Below, in pieces: positions 33,368 to 47,107 of a DNA stretch of 64,000 nt. Under the pieces are notes generated by a model. The model ran no database searches. It was not told the DNA's origin and saw nothing but the letters and a program-made list of their open reading frames with translations. The DNA lies in assembly GCA_000697665.1 (NCBI GenBank), contig KL197710.1, positions 905,406-969,405 on the forward strand, read 5' to 3'. Made by a program: the position numbers and the translations under genes. The DNA comes from Jaapia argillacea MUCL 33604 (Eukaryota > Basidiomycota > Agaricomycetes > Jaapiales > Jaapiaceae). The number at the start of each line of letters is the position of its first letter. Within the stretch, counting starts at the first letter, position 1.

Positions 33368-36300
33368 TCATATGGAATTCCTCCTGGCACTGTGGCCCTT
33401 TTTACCTCGGCGACCAGGGTTCTTACCCTCTAGGTGAACGGAAGGCAGACGTCCTTCTTCATCCCACTTCTCCAACATCTCTATCGCGGCCTGATAGCCC
33501 TTGTCTTGGATCTCCTCAAACTTTCCGAATTGGAGGGTGCCATACTAGTTGGAGATTAGACGACCGTCCCGCGCATAGATTGAGGCGTACGTACATCTTG
33601 AACCGGCATCTTCATATACAGACAGCCCTGCATGGTCTTGGCCTCCTCCAGGGTCTTGGTGCTCGACACGCTAGTGCATATCAGCCAGGAATCTCATTTT
33701 ACGATGACCTGCCACGCACTAGGCAAGACGGCTCTGAATTTCGGGTATCGCAGGTATGTTTCTGGCGCTGGAGAAGGGATTCCAACGATTAATTAAAAGC
33801 CACCAGCCAGAGACGGAATCTCCGAAATATCGAGGGGAATTATCGTCAGTCTAGGGGCGCTTGTTCAGTGGATGTGAAACCATTCGACACATAGTCACCT
33901 ACGGAAGCCACATCAACTGCGAAGACTGCGCTGGCTCCGGACGCAAACATCGCCGCAACCTATATAAGCTGTGAAGAAAGTCCGATAGCATATGGATAGC
34001 AAATGGATTACACACAGGAAGATTGTCAACTGCGAAGGTAGAGTGAGTAGTCGCGTCAACTTCGAGAAAAAAAAACCTCACTGTATCCTCCGTCAACCAA
34101 CATATTTCCATTATCGCATAGTGGTGGCAATAGACCAACCAACGTCATGGACGCACCTACGTATCGCCACACGTGAGCGGAGATGCAACTCAAAGAATAA
34201 AACACCCTACGGATAAATCTCCAGGCATATCCAGTCTCGTGAATCTCCATTCTCGACGTGGTGATATTTGAAGTGTTGCAGAAATAGGGGAGCCACATAT
34301 CCTCAATGTGTAAATCGTAGAACGCCTATACATCCAGGAAAAAGATAGGATACCTTCAATTGCGGTAGATAGGGGAAACTTACCTTGTAAATACCCCTGT
34401 TGAATTCATGGCCCTGATGGTACGAGGTAAGTAACTCGTATAATAGAATGATTTCAAGGTAACTCACGGTAGTATACGCAACGATAGGGTAAGTAACATC
34501 AGAGAGGATCCTCCAGATATTGGCCATCCTGTTACTGAAGTGCTTTGCTCGCCCAGAGCTCGATATGATATCACCCTCCCGAGCATATAAGCCACCAATA
34601 AAGGCACCGATACTAGTGCCTATCAGATATAACCCGTCAGGTGGGCTTGGGTGGGCAGATAAGTTGGCACCTACCGCCGACGTGATCAATGGGGATACCG
34701 AACTCTTCCAATGCCCTGATAACGCCCTGGGAGTAATATAGAGCAGAGCATGTCGCCGAAGGTGAAGGTCGCTTACCAGGTGTGAGATACCACGGGCACC
34801 TCCCCCGCCAAGAACAAGTCCAATAGACTTGCCACAAAGCCTTCTTGCCAAACGAGCAAAATCATTGATGTTGGGAGGACGTTGGGGCCGAACATCGGCA
34901 CTTCCTCTCCGGAATTTCTGAATCTCGTTCTGAACACGGTCCTTCAGATTCTTGAACGCGATCACAGCCGCAGGATCTTGAACGGGAGGCGGCTTGGGTG
35001 CTGCGATGATCAAACCCTTTCCCAACGTCTCAGTATGTCGCATAAACAGGACAGTGCATCGGACGACGAACAGGCAGCTCAACGTGAATGTGTTGATGAA
35101 TCCATGGTCGGTTCTAAACATGAATCAGCGAGGATGGGATGAAGAAACACGAAACAAGAGACCTTCAGCCATTCACGGGTCAATCCGGGAACCACAAACC
35201 GTTCGGGATGTAATAACACTAGCTCTTTACGTGCTGTCGTCTTCATAGTCAGAAGGAGACGCTCATATTCCCCGATGGTAGGATCTTCGCCCATCCCAAC
35301 AACCATGACGCAATCTGCCTACAAACCAATGAGCATGAGGGGGTTCGATGGTTAGGAATCTTGCCTGTCGTATGCAAGTCTGCGTCCAAGGGCTGCCGAC
35401 TGCGGAGTCAGCGACATATAGAACTATTCTATATCGTTGTTCCTGGTCAGCCAACCAACCTGCAGCCTTGAGCTTTCCCATACGGGTGAACGCATGGCGT
35501 CCTAGATGATTAGAAACAGAGGCTTGGTCCAGGTATGAGGTGGGTGCGCCAGCAGCTTCCAGCGCGGAATGGAGCTTGCGTGCGAATGCATCCACGGGAA
35601 CATTGCGTGTCGCAGGGAGGATAGCTACAGTCTTCAGATTAGTATTGTTGCGGCCGCTGGTGGTATTTGTGGTGGATGCTTCATCAACTTCATGTCGGAC
35701 ACGCGAAGCAATCATGCGAAGGATCCTGAATCAATAGGTCAGACCAATTCATGCCCAGATGGGAATTGCGCTTACTGAGCGGTGATCTGTGGGTTTCTAG
35801 TGCATTGGGTCAGCAAAGTGATGAGAACAGCTGAATGCGAAATGGAGGACAAACCGTGCCGAAATGGCGTTAAAGAGAGTTTGGGGCATTCGAATAAGCT
35901 CCGTATCACGAATGGCGTGGACTGTAGTTCGGCGTGTCGAGCTGGTTATGACATCGAGCTCTCCAACACTATCTCCTTGGCCATATTCTTTAACGATGTT
36001 CACTCCACCAGTTTCCTTCTCTGTAATTGCTCGCAGACGGCCATTGATGACAATATAGAAACTGTCGCTAACGTCGTCGGGACGCCAAAGGACCTGACCG
36101 GCATTGACCTGCATCCAGTCAAGAGAGGCATCGATGTGTAAGACTGAATAATGGAGTTAGCAGGAAGAAGTTGACGTTAGAAGAGGAATTTACCCAGAGG
36201 TGAGAGCATTGAGATCAAACGCTTCGCAAGAGTCAGCAGAACGATAGGGCGCTTCTCAAGTAAGCGTTCCAGTGAGTGTGATGGCAGAAAGCCGACGTAG

Positions 36301-38812
36301 GTGTCAGTCTTGGCCTTAATATCGACATACGAGGCAGTATTGCACAAGGCCGCTGACATGGGATGAGTACAGACAGACAAGGCAAATCAGAACGGGAGGC
36401 AAACCTAGATAGCCCGCAATGCCACCGGGCTTTACGGTGAATAAAGGCTTGTTCGACCCAGTGCCGTTCTCCGCAAAAGGTGCTCTATTCGCCTTCTTCG
36501 ATGATGCTGGCCCTGGTGTTTGCGCAAACGACTCAGTCGACTGTTGTCTCCCAGAGCCCAAGTCAGATGATCTCGCTCCCGACAGCTCAGCTGTCTCATC
36601 AGATGGTAGACAAATGTCAAGGAAGCCGTCGATGACGTAGAAGAGCCCTGTGAAATGTTTAATATGGTAAAGATCAGGTACTCGAGTGGAATCACCTGTG
36701 TTACTCTCCCCAACTTTCACCAACGAAGACCCAGCGGTGAAGAATAAGATTTCAACCTCATTGTCTAGGCCGCTCATATATCCATTCGGGGTGGTGGATG
36801 ACGAGCCACCTGTCATGCTGGAGGCATCGTCTCCCATATCCAACAAGGTAAGAGAGCCGAACGAACTCAGACTTCCCAACTTCGGACGACCGGTGGTGTC
36901 AGAGGGAGGAAAGGCGGGAGATGCTTCGACGGAATCGGATCCACTAAGGGGCGGTTGGAGAAGACCGATCGACTTGGCTATGCACGACATGACCTCTTCC
37001 CGAAGATCAAAATCGTCACCGGATAGCCGAGTTCCCCCAGAGACCGAACGTCCTTTCTCTCTGGCGACTTCTCGGCGCGCAACGCGAGGAGTATTGATAA
37101 TGCTGAGACTTCGCATGAGGGGTCGATATGTGTCGCTACTGTGAGTGGTTGTGCTATGAAGATCTCCAGGTTGCACCTGATGACGGGAATTGTTGGGTTT
37201 GAATGACACGGAATGAGGACGAGTTTGAGATGGGGTTTCGGCGCTCAGAGCATCAGCAGCAGGAGGACCTTTCGTTGGCAGCTGGAGTTTACCATTGACA
37301 GCTGGACTCGAAGACACATAACTGAAATAATCGCTGTCCTGATCGGATGAGTCATCGGAAACGACGCCAGCGAAACGTTGCCGAAGTGACTGAAGTCCAC
37401 CTCCCTCATAGAAAGAGGGAGGGAGTGGATGGCAAGCGATATCATTGATCGCCTTTTCCGTTCGAAGCACTTCGCTGGTCAAACCCAAATATCTGTGTGC
37501 AGCGTTGAATGTTACGCGGGAGAATCGCGTAAGAATCACTAAGATAAATGAGATCACCTAAATGATGCAACGCTCGAACACAGACGGATTTACCTTGCAC
37601 GATGTGAGCAGTGGACTTGGGAAATCGCTTGGTGAGCCTTCGAAATGCTTCTGCAGGGATGACAGCGAGGGTGGAGTCTTCGACCGCTCGAGCTACAATG
37701 CCGTTCCGGGTAGGTTTGGATGCCTCTCTTCGAGTGGAAGCAGAATGTCCTATCGAAGACGAGTCATCGAGAGATGGCGAGAACGGTTCGGTAGGTGACG
37801 TGACTTCGACACCATGGACAGTTGAGCTAGAAGAAGAGACTGAGGGCGCTCGGCCGTGCGGCTTTGGATGTCTCAAGTCAAGATCAAACTGGGAGACATC
37901 GGAGTTGGCTCGCTGGTAACGAGTGCGAAGGGTGCTCGTTCGCGAAGGAGGAACACCCAGGAATTCAGACCTGTCCTCTTCATCGTCCTGCCAGCTCATT
38001 TTCACGTCCTCTGTGAAGAGACTAAGGATGGTGAAAAGACTGGACAGAGTCCCCCCACTGCCGACCTCGTTCAGAAGCTGGTATCCATTGGTATCTTCTG
38101 CTTCCCAAGTCCCGCTCTGGTGGTTCTGCGAAGTCTGCCCCGTTTGGGCGAAGACTTGCACTGTTCCGTCTACAACGCAGTAGAAACTGTTATCCTGGTC
38201 CAGGGACACACTATCACCTGCGATCAACCTCCTCGTCTGTAAATGGCGTGCAAGCTCATGAAAAACCTATATAGTCCCCGTTGAGGAGCTGAGTGTCCTA
38301 AAACTAAAAGACACACGAACTGGTTTCTCCAAAAAGCCAAAGACCCTGACAGCTTGCAAAAATTCGTCCAGATAGTTATGGAAAGTCGATTGGGAATCAG
38401 CTGTGTTCACATCTGGGTGGAGCTCCTGTGCATCCGGTTTGACCAGAGGTGGTTCCTTGAGTTGTGCGTAGGTATTGAGGTATCGAAACCGAATCCAATA
38501 GTTCAGCCCAACGGCAAAGAGAGTAAACAGAATCGCGAAGGACCAAAAATTCAGCTAGTTCGTGACGATGTCAGTGCAATTGGCCTTCACAACCGCGCTC
38601 AAGCATACCGTCAAGGTCAACGAATACGACAGTGCCGAGTAGATGAATCGCGGAATAGTGATGGTCGCAAAGGCAACCAAAGCCTTGACCCAAGACAATA
38701 GCCAGACTGAAGAAACAGGTGAGGTTCTGTTTCATCGAACTTCATAGAGACGCGCACGTATCACCCAGAAGCACGCAGAAAGGAGATAGAGGAGGGGATG
38801 TCGGTCATCCAT
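33368..38812 (-). CDS. NTE1: NTE1-type lysophospholipase with cyclic-nucleotide-binding-like domains
   Basis: About 23 exons give a protein of roughly 1,400 residues. NTE1 deacylates phosphatidylcholine and lysophospholipids at the ER, releasing glycerophosphocholine. An N-terminal membrane anchor ([34 protein letters not shown]) is followed by cNMP-binding-like domains ([39 protein letters not shown] with [15 protein letters not shown]) and a patatin catalytic domain with the oxyanion hole GGGGARG (34791-34810), the nucleophile motif GTSIG (about 34605-34620) and the catalytic VDGGY (about 34086-34098). Several exons are tiny: 21 nt (35796-35776), 30 nt (34413-34384) and 14 nt. One intron (35364-35319) starts with GC. 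The end, [18 protein letters not shown], is basic. One donor near 35065-35068 is ambiguous by three bases. Confidence 0.92.
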
Positions 38813-39097
38813 GATGGCGGAGAAAGCGTAGACTACGCCGAAACTGCGTTAGAATCAGAAAGATGAAGAACGAACGTGCAGTCAGTACTGGACGGCATTG
38901 TCCCAAATTCGTGGCGAGATAGATTGACACGTGATTCAGCGATCATAGTAGACGTCTAATCGTTGGACTTGGAGTGTTCAGGGGATTCCAAAGACCATTG
39001 ACTCAAACACATCATCTCGGATTAAATATCGAACAATCCGTGGAAAACACTACAGAAAATGGTACAACCCATGCGAGGGGAGGAATAAAAAACCATA

Positions 39098-42000
39098 TCA
39101 CAGCCCAACGAGTCGTAATAACAGATACATCGCCGAACCGAAGAATCGGATAGCTGATAAGCCAGCTCTGAACAACCAGTCAGTGATCCATCCTCACACG
39201 GCGAGGCGAAACAAACTTACAGCGCGAAGAAAAGGAAAGTAAGATATGGGTTGAATGTAGCGTCGGCGGTAGTCTCCACATGCGTGTTAACCCAAGTCGT
39301 GAAGGCCGTCGATGTAAATACAAGAATCATAACCCTGCGAACGACCATGGTCAACAAGGCACATGGGGAGGTCAAAAAGTATCTTACATGTTCGTTCCAA
39401 CCCAGGCAAGGACGACGTTCGTGCGACTGTTGCGATCCTGATCGGATTGTTTCGTGGCAGCGTCGCGGTGCTCCTTCTCTTCGACTGCCTTGTACTTGAG
39501 AGCAGTGCGAGATGCAGCCCACATCTGATCGACATCCTCCCGGGCGGTTGGAAGCTCAACTTCCATCATTTCCTTGCCGTTCTCGTCCTTAACCTTCTTG
39601 GCTCCACCGAGGTCTTTCGCTGCGCCGTTGTCTCCTTTGGTACCCCTATGAAGAAACGGTGTTATGGCCTTAGGGAAACAAGGGAACGAAATGATGACTT
39701 ACCAGGTGACATCGTGAAGGTTGCACATAGCGTACATCACTACATAGAAAGCGACAATGAGCATCTGTCAGATAGCGAACGTCGTAACGTACTTAGAATG
39801 TTGACATCTAGCGAAAACAAAAATTAGAATTCTTCAAGGACCAAAAAACGTTGAGAAGGAACCTACAGCTCGGCAATAGGAACATATACTGAAGGAATGA
39901 GGTGAACATATGCCAGGGCTCGAAGTGCATGAAGGACGCGAGGAAGTAGAGTCCATATGTCGCCGCAAGCGATATCACAATCTCCCTAAACGTCTTGTTG
40001 TTCTCGACAAGCCTGTGTTGCAAAATCAACATTGGACGCGACAGCAAAGTCGCGAAAAAGCGCTTACGCTGGGAAATCCTTCCATCCAGCCAAGGTATGT
40101 GGCACTGCCAGGTAGACTGTGTAACCGGCGCACCAAAGGGTAATCACATTGCAAAGGCCAAATAGAATGATCGAGATAATGTAAGACCACTTTGATCCCT
40201 GGAACAATGTGATGAGTTCAGATGTATAGGTATCATATGCAGCACAACGTACTTGAGGTCGATTACCCAGGGAACAAACGAGGATCACAAAAAGGAGAGC
40301 AATGTACAACTGAACGTGATCCACGAGATGAGCCAGTGTGAGATAATGTAGCTGAACAGCCTCCTAACCTTGAGAAATACTTCAAAGATGTTTTGGCCGG
40401 CGCCTTGACTAAGAAAGTTGAAAGCATTATTACTATTCGAACTCGCGGTGGCAGATGAAACCAACTAAGATGCCTCGTGAGGTCAAGAATTTCAGCTGAG
40501 TCGTACATCACTTACGAAGAAGAAGGCCAAGTAGAAGTTAGCGAGGGAGGTCCACGTGAATATAAGTTGAATTGCGTTGTAGGCGAATTCGATCTGGGAA
40601 GAAACTCATTTCACACCGTCTCTGATGCGCGAGGCGAATGGGAAGTACCCACAGTGAGCCAAATCTTTCGGAAGAAGTTCTGTCCCGAGGTCCAAACCTT
40701 GTACCAGAAAACGGTCGCGTGAATGGAAGCGAATAAAGATCCGTTCAGCCACCGGCGACGTTGAGAGATAAACTCCGCAACCTGAGACGCAAAAGGTCAG
40801 GATTCCAAATGAATGCGCAGTGATGCACACGTCGGAACGCACAGATGTGGGTACATCGGTAGAAGCTTTCGCAGACTTGACGTATTTGAGCCTGGGACCA
40901 TCATCAGGTCACGCGAGATGATTTGAAGAACTGAAAGTAATGCTTACACCCATCCCTCATGCTTCTTGGTCACGATTTCGAAACAGAGGATTCGATCCTC
41001 CGCGAGATACATGTTCCTCTCTGGCAGGCGTGTGTTCAGCTACGTGAGATGGCGAACGGCTCCAAGCTCACCGAACAGAGTAGCATTGGCGCCCCCGCCG
41101 TGCATAGCTTCACCCTTGAAGTAACTCGCAAGAGGGCCTTTACCGTTCGGTCCATTCTGCAGCGCTTTGTATCGGTATGCACTGAAGGCCCCAGGGAGCA
41201 CACTGATATAACCAAAGACACTCTACCACAGAGGGTGTTCAGGGTCGGAACCAGGATGCCGAAGACTCATCTCTCACCTCGAGTGGCTTATCCAAAATGT
41301 TCGACATTTTGTACTGGTTTCGATGACAATTCGGATGAGTCAGGTCAGAATCGAATCAATGGACGCGGACGGACCTCAAAATTCTGGGAAGCAGCCAGTG
41401 GACTCTTGAGGAGCAGTGAGCAACCACGGCCAGTATCGACACAAATCCTAGATGGTCATCGGCGTCAGTGCTGCAATTGTCGGGGGAGCGATAGCATGCT
41501 CACTCTCCGCACGCGCCACCGACATTGGAATGTTTGTCGAAGCCTAAGAGCCATCATTAGCCGCGAGCGATGGTCAAGAAGTAAAGTATCCCCACATTTC
41601 CAGAGCTCATAGATCGAGGTTCCGGTCGGCTTGGTACCAACATCGAGAAGGATGCAGACTATGCCGTAGTGGTGAGATTATGCTAGATTACAAAGGAAAC
41701 GCAAAAGCTAACCATTTGGCTTGATCAGGGCACCAAAAGCATTGAAGAACCATCGATGACTGTTCAGTTTCTTCTTGTTCTGTTCCTTCAGGCAGAATAT
41801 GACCTGGACGGGACAAGCACCGTTAGAGACCTCACCGGTCTCAGTTACGACAACGTTGGAAGTAAATCTGCGCAAATTCAATACATAAATGTCGGCTTGA
41901 AGAGACGGTAGTCACAGCATACTCGAAGATATGAGCAGTGACATCTTTGCCAGCAACGGAGTCCTTGGCTATGCCTTCTTGATAGCAGCCCATCTGAGCG

Positions 42001-42894
42001 GGAAGTTAAATGAACGGCATTCACTGTCAAAGAGATAATTTACGTACGAGAGTCAAAACTTGCAGGGTTCTCTTATTGACTTTATTCCTCCCGTCAGATA
42101 CAACACAAACAACGACCTTCTTCCAGCCTTGAGGGCCCCAAGTCTTAGAGTTCGTACGGCTGCAAAGGTGCGCGATGTTCTTGATAACGCTACGTCCAGC
42201 GTTAAGTGAGTTTCACAAAAAACCAACATGGTACCCACGCGTTCATGGTCTTCACGAAGAGGACCTCATCTTCGTTGTACATTGTCATCACGATGAAGAG
42301 CTCGGTTTGACGACCGTAGAGGAAGGGTCGCAAAGAGTATTTGGACCGCATGAAGTCATCGGGGTCGCAAGTCGCAGCCGTATAACGCATCTTGGTCATC
42401 TCCTCCTCGGCATCCAGATGCTTCGGTACGATATGGCTGGGGACGGGGACATCGAGAACAAGATTCCCTTGCTGCAACTGAACCTGGCGGACGGAGCGAC
42501 GTTTCATAAGCTTCTCCCTAGCAACAGACCAACCAGTGGAGCTTTGCTCTTTGAGCATCCCCGGCCTATGAGGTGGATAGTCCTGCTGTCCAGCTCCGTA
42601 AGGCATCGTAGGCATAGGTGGTGCGTTGTGCAGAGACACTTGGCTCATTTCATACTGAGGATTGAGGTGAGCTTGAGATCCATGGTACTGACTGCTCTGG
42701 ATGGACTTGGTGTCCCAATTGGACTGGGAGTCGTACTCTTGGTACTGGGCCGGATACCCGCCAGCGGGTTGTGGTGGTGGGTACTCAGGGGAATAAGCGT
42801 TTGCTGATTGATGATATTGAGGAGCATTGTTGTACTGAGGAGCGCTGTTATACTGGGCTCCGTAGTAAGGATCGTGGTTCTGGTGATAAGCCAT
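39098..42894 (-). CDS. Chitin synthase, division 1
   Basis: This membrane glycosyltransferase (GT2) polymerises UDP-GlcNAc into wall chitin. The first exon (42894-42239) encodes a Tyr/Gln/Pro-rich cytosolic head, then [13 protein letters not shown] and the start of the catalytic domain ([20 protein letters not shown]). Next exons give [20 protein letters not shown] and [25 protein letters not shown] lies near 41,000 and the processivity motif QRRRW at 40749-40763, followed by [10 protein letters not shown] and several membrane spans. The C-terminus ([20 protein letters not shown], a charged coiled part, then LVGL) ends at TGA 39098-39100. The short head without a myosin or cytochrome domain marks division 1 (classes I-III). 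It lies head-to-tail behind NTE1 with 285 bases between. I did not trace every intron. Confidence 0.92.
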
Positions 42895-44582
42895 AGCTGT
42901 CGTGAGCCTTCGCAGTGCGCAAGAATAACGAGAGTCTGCCGAAGGGTATCAAAGAAAGAGAGTGAGGTATCAAGGAGTGAACGGCCTGGCAAACAGAGAG
43001 GGCCACACGAGCGAGCGACTATGGGAGCGGGAAAGGATCGAGGTGTTGGACTCCAGCGTCGCAACAGCAGCATTCTCTTCCGTGTTCTCGACCTGCCTCA
43101 TTTAGCAATGTCACCAGGTCGACTTGCTTTCTTGGCGTTGCCGATAACATTTGCTGCGTTCCGTTTCGCCGGCTGATGGAAGCTTGGGAAAATGCATCAG
43201 CATGGTAGCTGGACGGGGGAATGCTTGAGGAGCAGAGGTTCATGCCATCTCCGTAGTAAGTACAGGATGTGGAATGGTGCACTAACGTCAGGAGGAGTCT
43301 AATCAAATGACCGTTTTCAAACAAATGGAATTGGGAACATCCCTTTCCGTGGAAGGGTTTTAGGCGCAGGAACGGCATCCTCCAAGAGCACACAAAAAAT
43401 GATGACGGGGAAATGAAATCAACAGCTTGTGCCAAAATTGGTGGAGGCGATAACAATGGCCATCACCAGGACGTGGGTACATATATCAGATATGTCGTTG
43501 CTCCTTGGTGTGGGGTCTCGACATAATCTTGCACAGTCGGATGGCCATCGATTCGAGAAGCCAAGTCCGAGTCCGTCTCGAAGCGGCTCCACAAGCAATG
43601 AATGGAATATCGAAGAACCAAGATTGATAACGAGACCTACTCCAGTCCTATCGGTGGAAGCTCGGCTCGCCTCACGATGAACAGCAAGCAGACACGTTCC
43701 AGCCTGAAACTTGAGCTACAAACCAGGTTACACACGCAAGGCAGCTGTTGAGCCTGAGGGTAAAATTGCAGATGGCTAGGAAAAGGTAGTAAATTACGTT
43801 GGGTTGCGAGATGGAAGTCCCCGAGGATACCGGCAGGATATTTGGAACATGTGACCGAGACAGAGCAATCGCATAAATGACGGAGGAAACCAAATTCATC
43901 ACAAAAACGACAATTGGCAATCTCCCACTCAGGAGTAAGTAACAGAGCACAGTGAAGTCATCCTCTGCTGGAGGCAACAGGCGAAAAAAAGACAAGTGCA
44001 TCGATTTGACGCATTTCAAACTCCGGCCTTCAGACAGTTCATCTTGTTCCCACGCTCACAGCCTTTCCCCTCTGCCTTTGTTCCCCTGCTGCGACCGTTT
44101 CTCTCCTCTCCCTGTTTCTCTACCTCCACGATCCCATCCTCGATTTCCCCCAAATTATCATCTGCATCGTGAGTGTCTTTATCTCTTGTTTGATCGCCAG
44201 CAAGTGCAGGGTTTTGCTCGAGGCTGCGTTTCCAAGTTGCGTCACCAGCCGCCCAGCCACATCCGCAACGACGTGGCGGGCTTGGGCTTTCTACAGAGTG
44301 CGCCGTGGAACATCAGTTGTTGCGTCGTCGATGGAAGAACTGCTTTGTTGCAGTGGAGGAAGGCGTGGGGGAGTCTTCGCTGGCGGCTGCTGTCGCTTAA
44401 CGCTCGTTGTTCTCGTAATACAACACTCGGCCTGATCCGCGTGTTCCCCTACATATAAAGCGAGGGGCCTCACCTGCAGTACAGCTTGTTTCTCCCCAGC
44501 ACTTCAGTTTGGCTTCGCCTGTGTGTCGCAATTCCGCTGTATTGACCCACCTTTTGCTTTGTCAGGCATCTAAACATCTTCC
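42895..44582. other. Long divergent region between chitin synthase and casein kinase I
   Basis: Almost 1.7 kb separates the two start codons. Open frames here are scattered and show no family pattern. The right part is strongly pyrimidine-rich on the + strand (44040-44165), as expected for a transcribed leader, and GTGAGT...CCAG at about 44169-44200 may be a 5' UTR intron of the kinase gene. Both genes probably have long leaders. Confidence 0.45.
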
Positions 44583-45839
44583 ATGGCCGACAACTCTTCC
44601 CACAGACTTGACCTCCGTGTTGGAGGCAAATACAGGCTCGGCAAGAAGATTGGCTCCGGCTCCTTTGGTGAGTTGTCCTGCTGTTCTTCTCGGTATCATA
44701 TCTGATGGCAGTGCAGGTGACATCTACCTCGGCATTAACATCATCTCTGGTGAAGAGGTCGCCATCAAGCTAGAGTCCGTGAAGGCCAAGCATCCTCAGT
44801 TAGAGTACGAGTCCAAAGTCTACAAGACCCTTGCGGGTGGCGTTGGTGTACCTTTTGTCCGATGGTTTGGAACCGAATGCGACTACAACGCCATGGTTCT
44901 CGACCTTCTTGGTCCCTCCCTCGAGGATCTCTTCAATTTCTGCAACAGGAAGTTCAGCTTGAAGACTGTCCTCCTCCTCGCTGACCAGCTTGTGAGAGTC
45001 CCTTTGCACGAGTTTTCTTCCCTTATGTTAACCCTTTGACCCAGATCTCCCGTATCGAGTATATCCACTCGCGTAACTTCATCCACCGGGACATCAAGCC
45101 TGACAACTTTCTCATGGGTATTGGGAAGAGGGGCAATCAAGTCAACGTGATCGACTTCGGTCTTGCCAAGAAGTTCCGCGATCCTAAGACCCACCTCCAT
45201 ATTCCCTACCGAGAGAACAAGAACTTGACTGGTACGGCTCGCTACACCTCTATCAATACCCATTTGGGTGTTGAACAGTCTCGCCGCGACGATCTTGAAT
45301 CTCTCGCCTACGTCCTCATGTACTTCCTCCGTGGATCTCTGCCTTGGCAGGGGCTGAAGGCAGCCACCAAGAAGCAGAAGTACGATCGTATCATGGAGAA
45401 GAAGATGACGACGCCTACCGACCTCTTGTGCCGTGGATTCCCGAACGAATTCGGCATTTTCTTGAACTACACGCGTGCCCTCCGTTTCGATGACAAGCCC
45501 GATTACTCGTACCTCCGCAAGCTCTTCAGGGACCTCTTCGTCCGCGAAGGCTTCCAGTACGACTACGTGTTTGACTGGAGTGTGCAGAGAGGCGCTCAGG
45601 AAGAAGGCAGCGCGAACGCATCTCAGAAGGCTGCTGCCGGCAGGAGGAAGGTCGTTCAGGAGGAGGAGGAGCCGCGGGCCAGCGATCGCATGTAAGTCAG
45701 TCCTCTGCCTTACTTCTGTCCTGGCGTTTCTCATTTGTCATCATGTAGGCTCCGATCCCACACTCGTCAGCAGCAACAAGCCGCTGCTCCGGGTGCTGTT
45801 GGCCAGCAGCGCCGGGGTCGAGATGGTGACCTCTGGTAA
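44583..45839 (+). CDS. Casein kinase I, delta/epsilon-like
   Basis: Four exons (44583-44667, 44717-44991, 45045-45691, 45749-45839) give 365 residues. This Ser/Thr kinase of the CK1 family phosphorylates primed substrates in DNA repair, vesicle traffic, ribosome biogenesis or clock control, depending on the member. Seen: glycine loop [11 protein letters not shown] (residues about 21-31), catalytic Lys in [28 protein letters not shown], the CK1-specific SIN in place of APE ([12 protein letters not shown]) and LPWQGLKA. A Gln/Arg-rich tail follows and ends GRDGDLW, without the Cys-Cys palmitoylation end of Yck-type kinases, so it is closer to Hrr25/Hhp1. All introns are in phase. Confidence 0.94.
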
Positions 45840-47107
45840 TTGCATTGAATGTTCTTGGTTGTTGTTTCTCCTTTTGCTGCGCCACTGGAGGTTGGATCTT
45901 GGAGTGAAGTGAGGCGTCGTTGGAAAGGTCACTCCGTCCGGTCTCACCTCGGTCATCGTTGTGGTAGTTCGTCAAGATGTTGGTACCTCCCGGAGGGATA
46001 GACAGGGAGACCATGGTGCTTATTCTGTTGGGAGGGTGTTCTCTAGAAAGGAGGAAAAGTCAATGGCACGTCCGGTCTCCCCGCCTCGAGGATGTTGTCG
46101 CGGCTTCCCTTCCTTTCAATCTCGATGATCATCACGTCTGCTGATCTGCACGCCACGCCACGTCTCTTCAAAACTGTAATCACTTCAATTCACCGCCCGG
46201 GTTACCCTACTTCTCCGCCCACCGTGTGCAGCATCGGCTTCCCCTTTTCCCGTACGGACGCTTCTTTCTTTCAGGCATCACTCTATAACAAGTTGGAATG
46301 TGCTTGCCGCTTTCTATCTATTCGCTTTGCGTCTCGTCCCACCTCCAGCGCCGTACATTTTCTGTTGAGCGTTTCATTTGCGTTGTTACCATTCCATCAG
46401 TTACAGTCTCATCATTGTCGCATAGTTCCCATTCCATTCCTCCATTACCGCCCACACTCTTTCATTACTCCTTTCTTGTTCTGGGTTCATTACCCCACCC
46501 TGGTTGTCCTCCAATCCGCCGTCTTAGCATGGATCAGGCTCTCAATGAGTAGATTCGGTTAAGGGTGTGTGGAAAGGAGAGGGCGCCGCGTCTGGTTTCA
46601 GATCATCGTCGAGTGGTATGCCGTTGTCGTCGTTGGGAAGGATTCGCGAGGGGATTCGGAGCAGTACTATCAGGCCAAGATTTCGACACTTTCGACGTTT
46701 TCGCCGCAGCAAAAAATTCATATCCATCATGTTTCATGACGACCTCGACACGACCCCCTCACGACTCCCCCAGCCTCATCGTTTTATCTACACGACTTCA
46801 TTCGCCATCTGTGATCAGGCGCAGGAATGTAATTTAATAGCAGTGGACCTTACACCAAACTGACTTGATGGTTTATATGGCCACTTCTCATCCTTTTCAT
46901 CTCGTTTTGTTCGTATACATAGTGTCGTACACATAATGGTCATTAAATATCAATCAACGTTGCGCATATACATGGCAAACGAGAGAGGGATACGACTTGA
47001 AACAATTTCTTGGACTTCGCGCCCCAGGACGACGTGTTTGGCACATGCGCCAAACTTGACCACGTCGCGTTCGCACTTGCCCACCTCCCAACCAACTCTC
47101 TGACATT
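45840..47107. other. Region between casein kinase I and SEC21
   Basis: About 1.27 kb with no supported gene. It holds the 3' UTR of the kinase and the promoter of SEC21. The + strand from 46,090 to 46,520 is rich in C and T and reads as weak open frames without family features; it could be an unrecognised non-coding transcript, but nothing in the sequence proves it. Confidence 0.4.

Noticed and set aside
43019-43456. 145-codon - strand frame upstream of chitin synthase
   Set aside because: No homology pattern, and it sits where the long 5' leader and promoter of the chitin synthase should be.
45697-46014. 105-codon - strand frame at the casein kinase I end
   Set aside because: Antisense to the last kinase exon; composition mirrors the Gln/Arg-rich tail.
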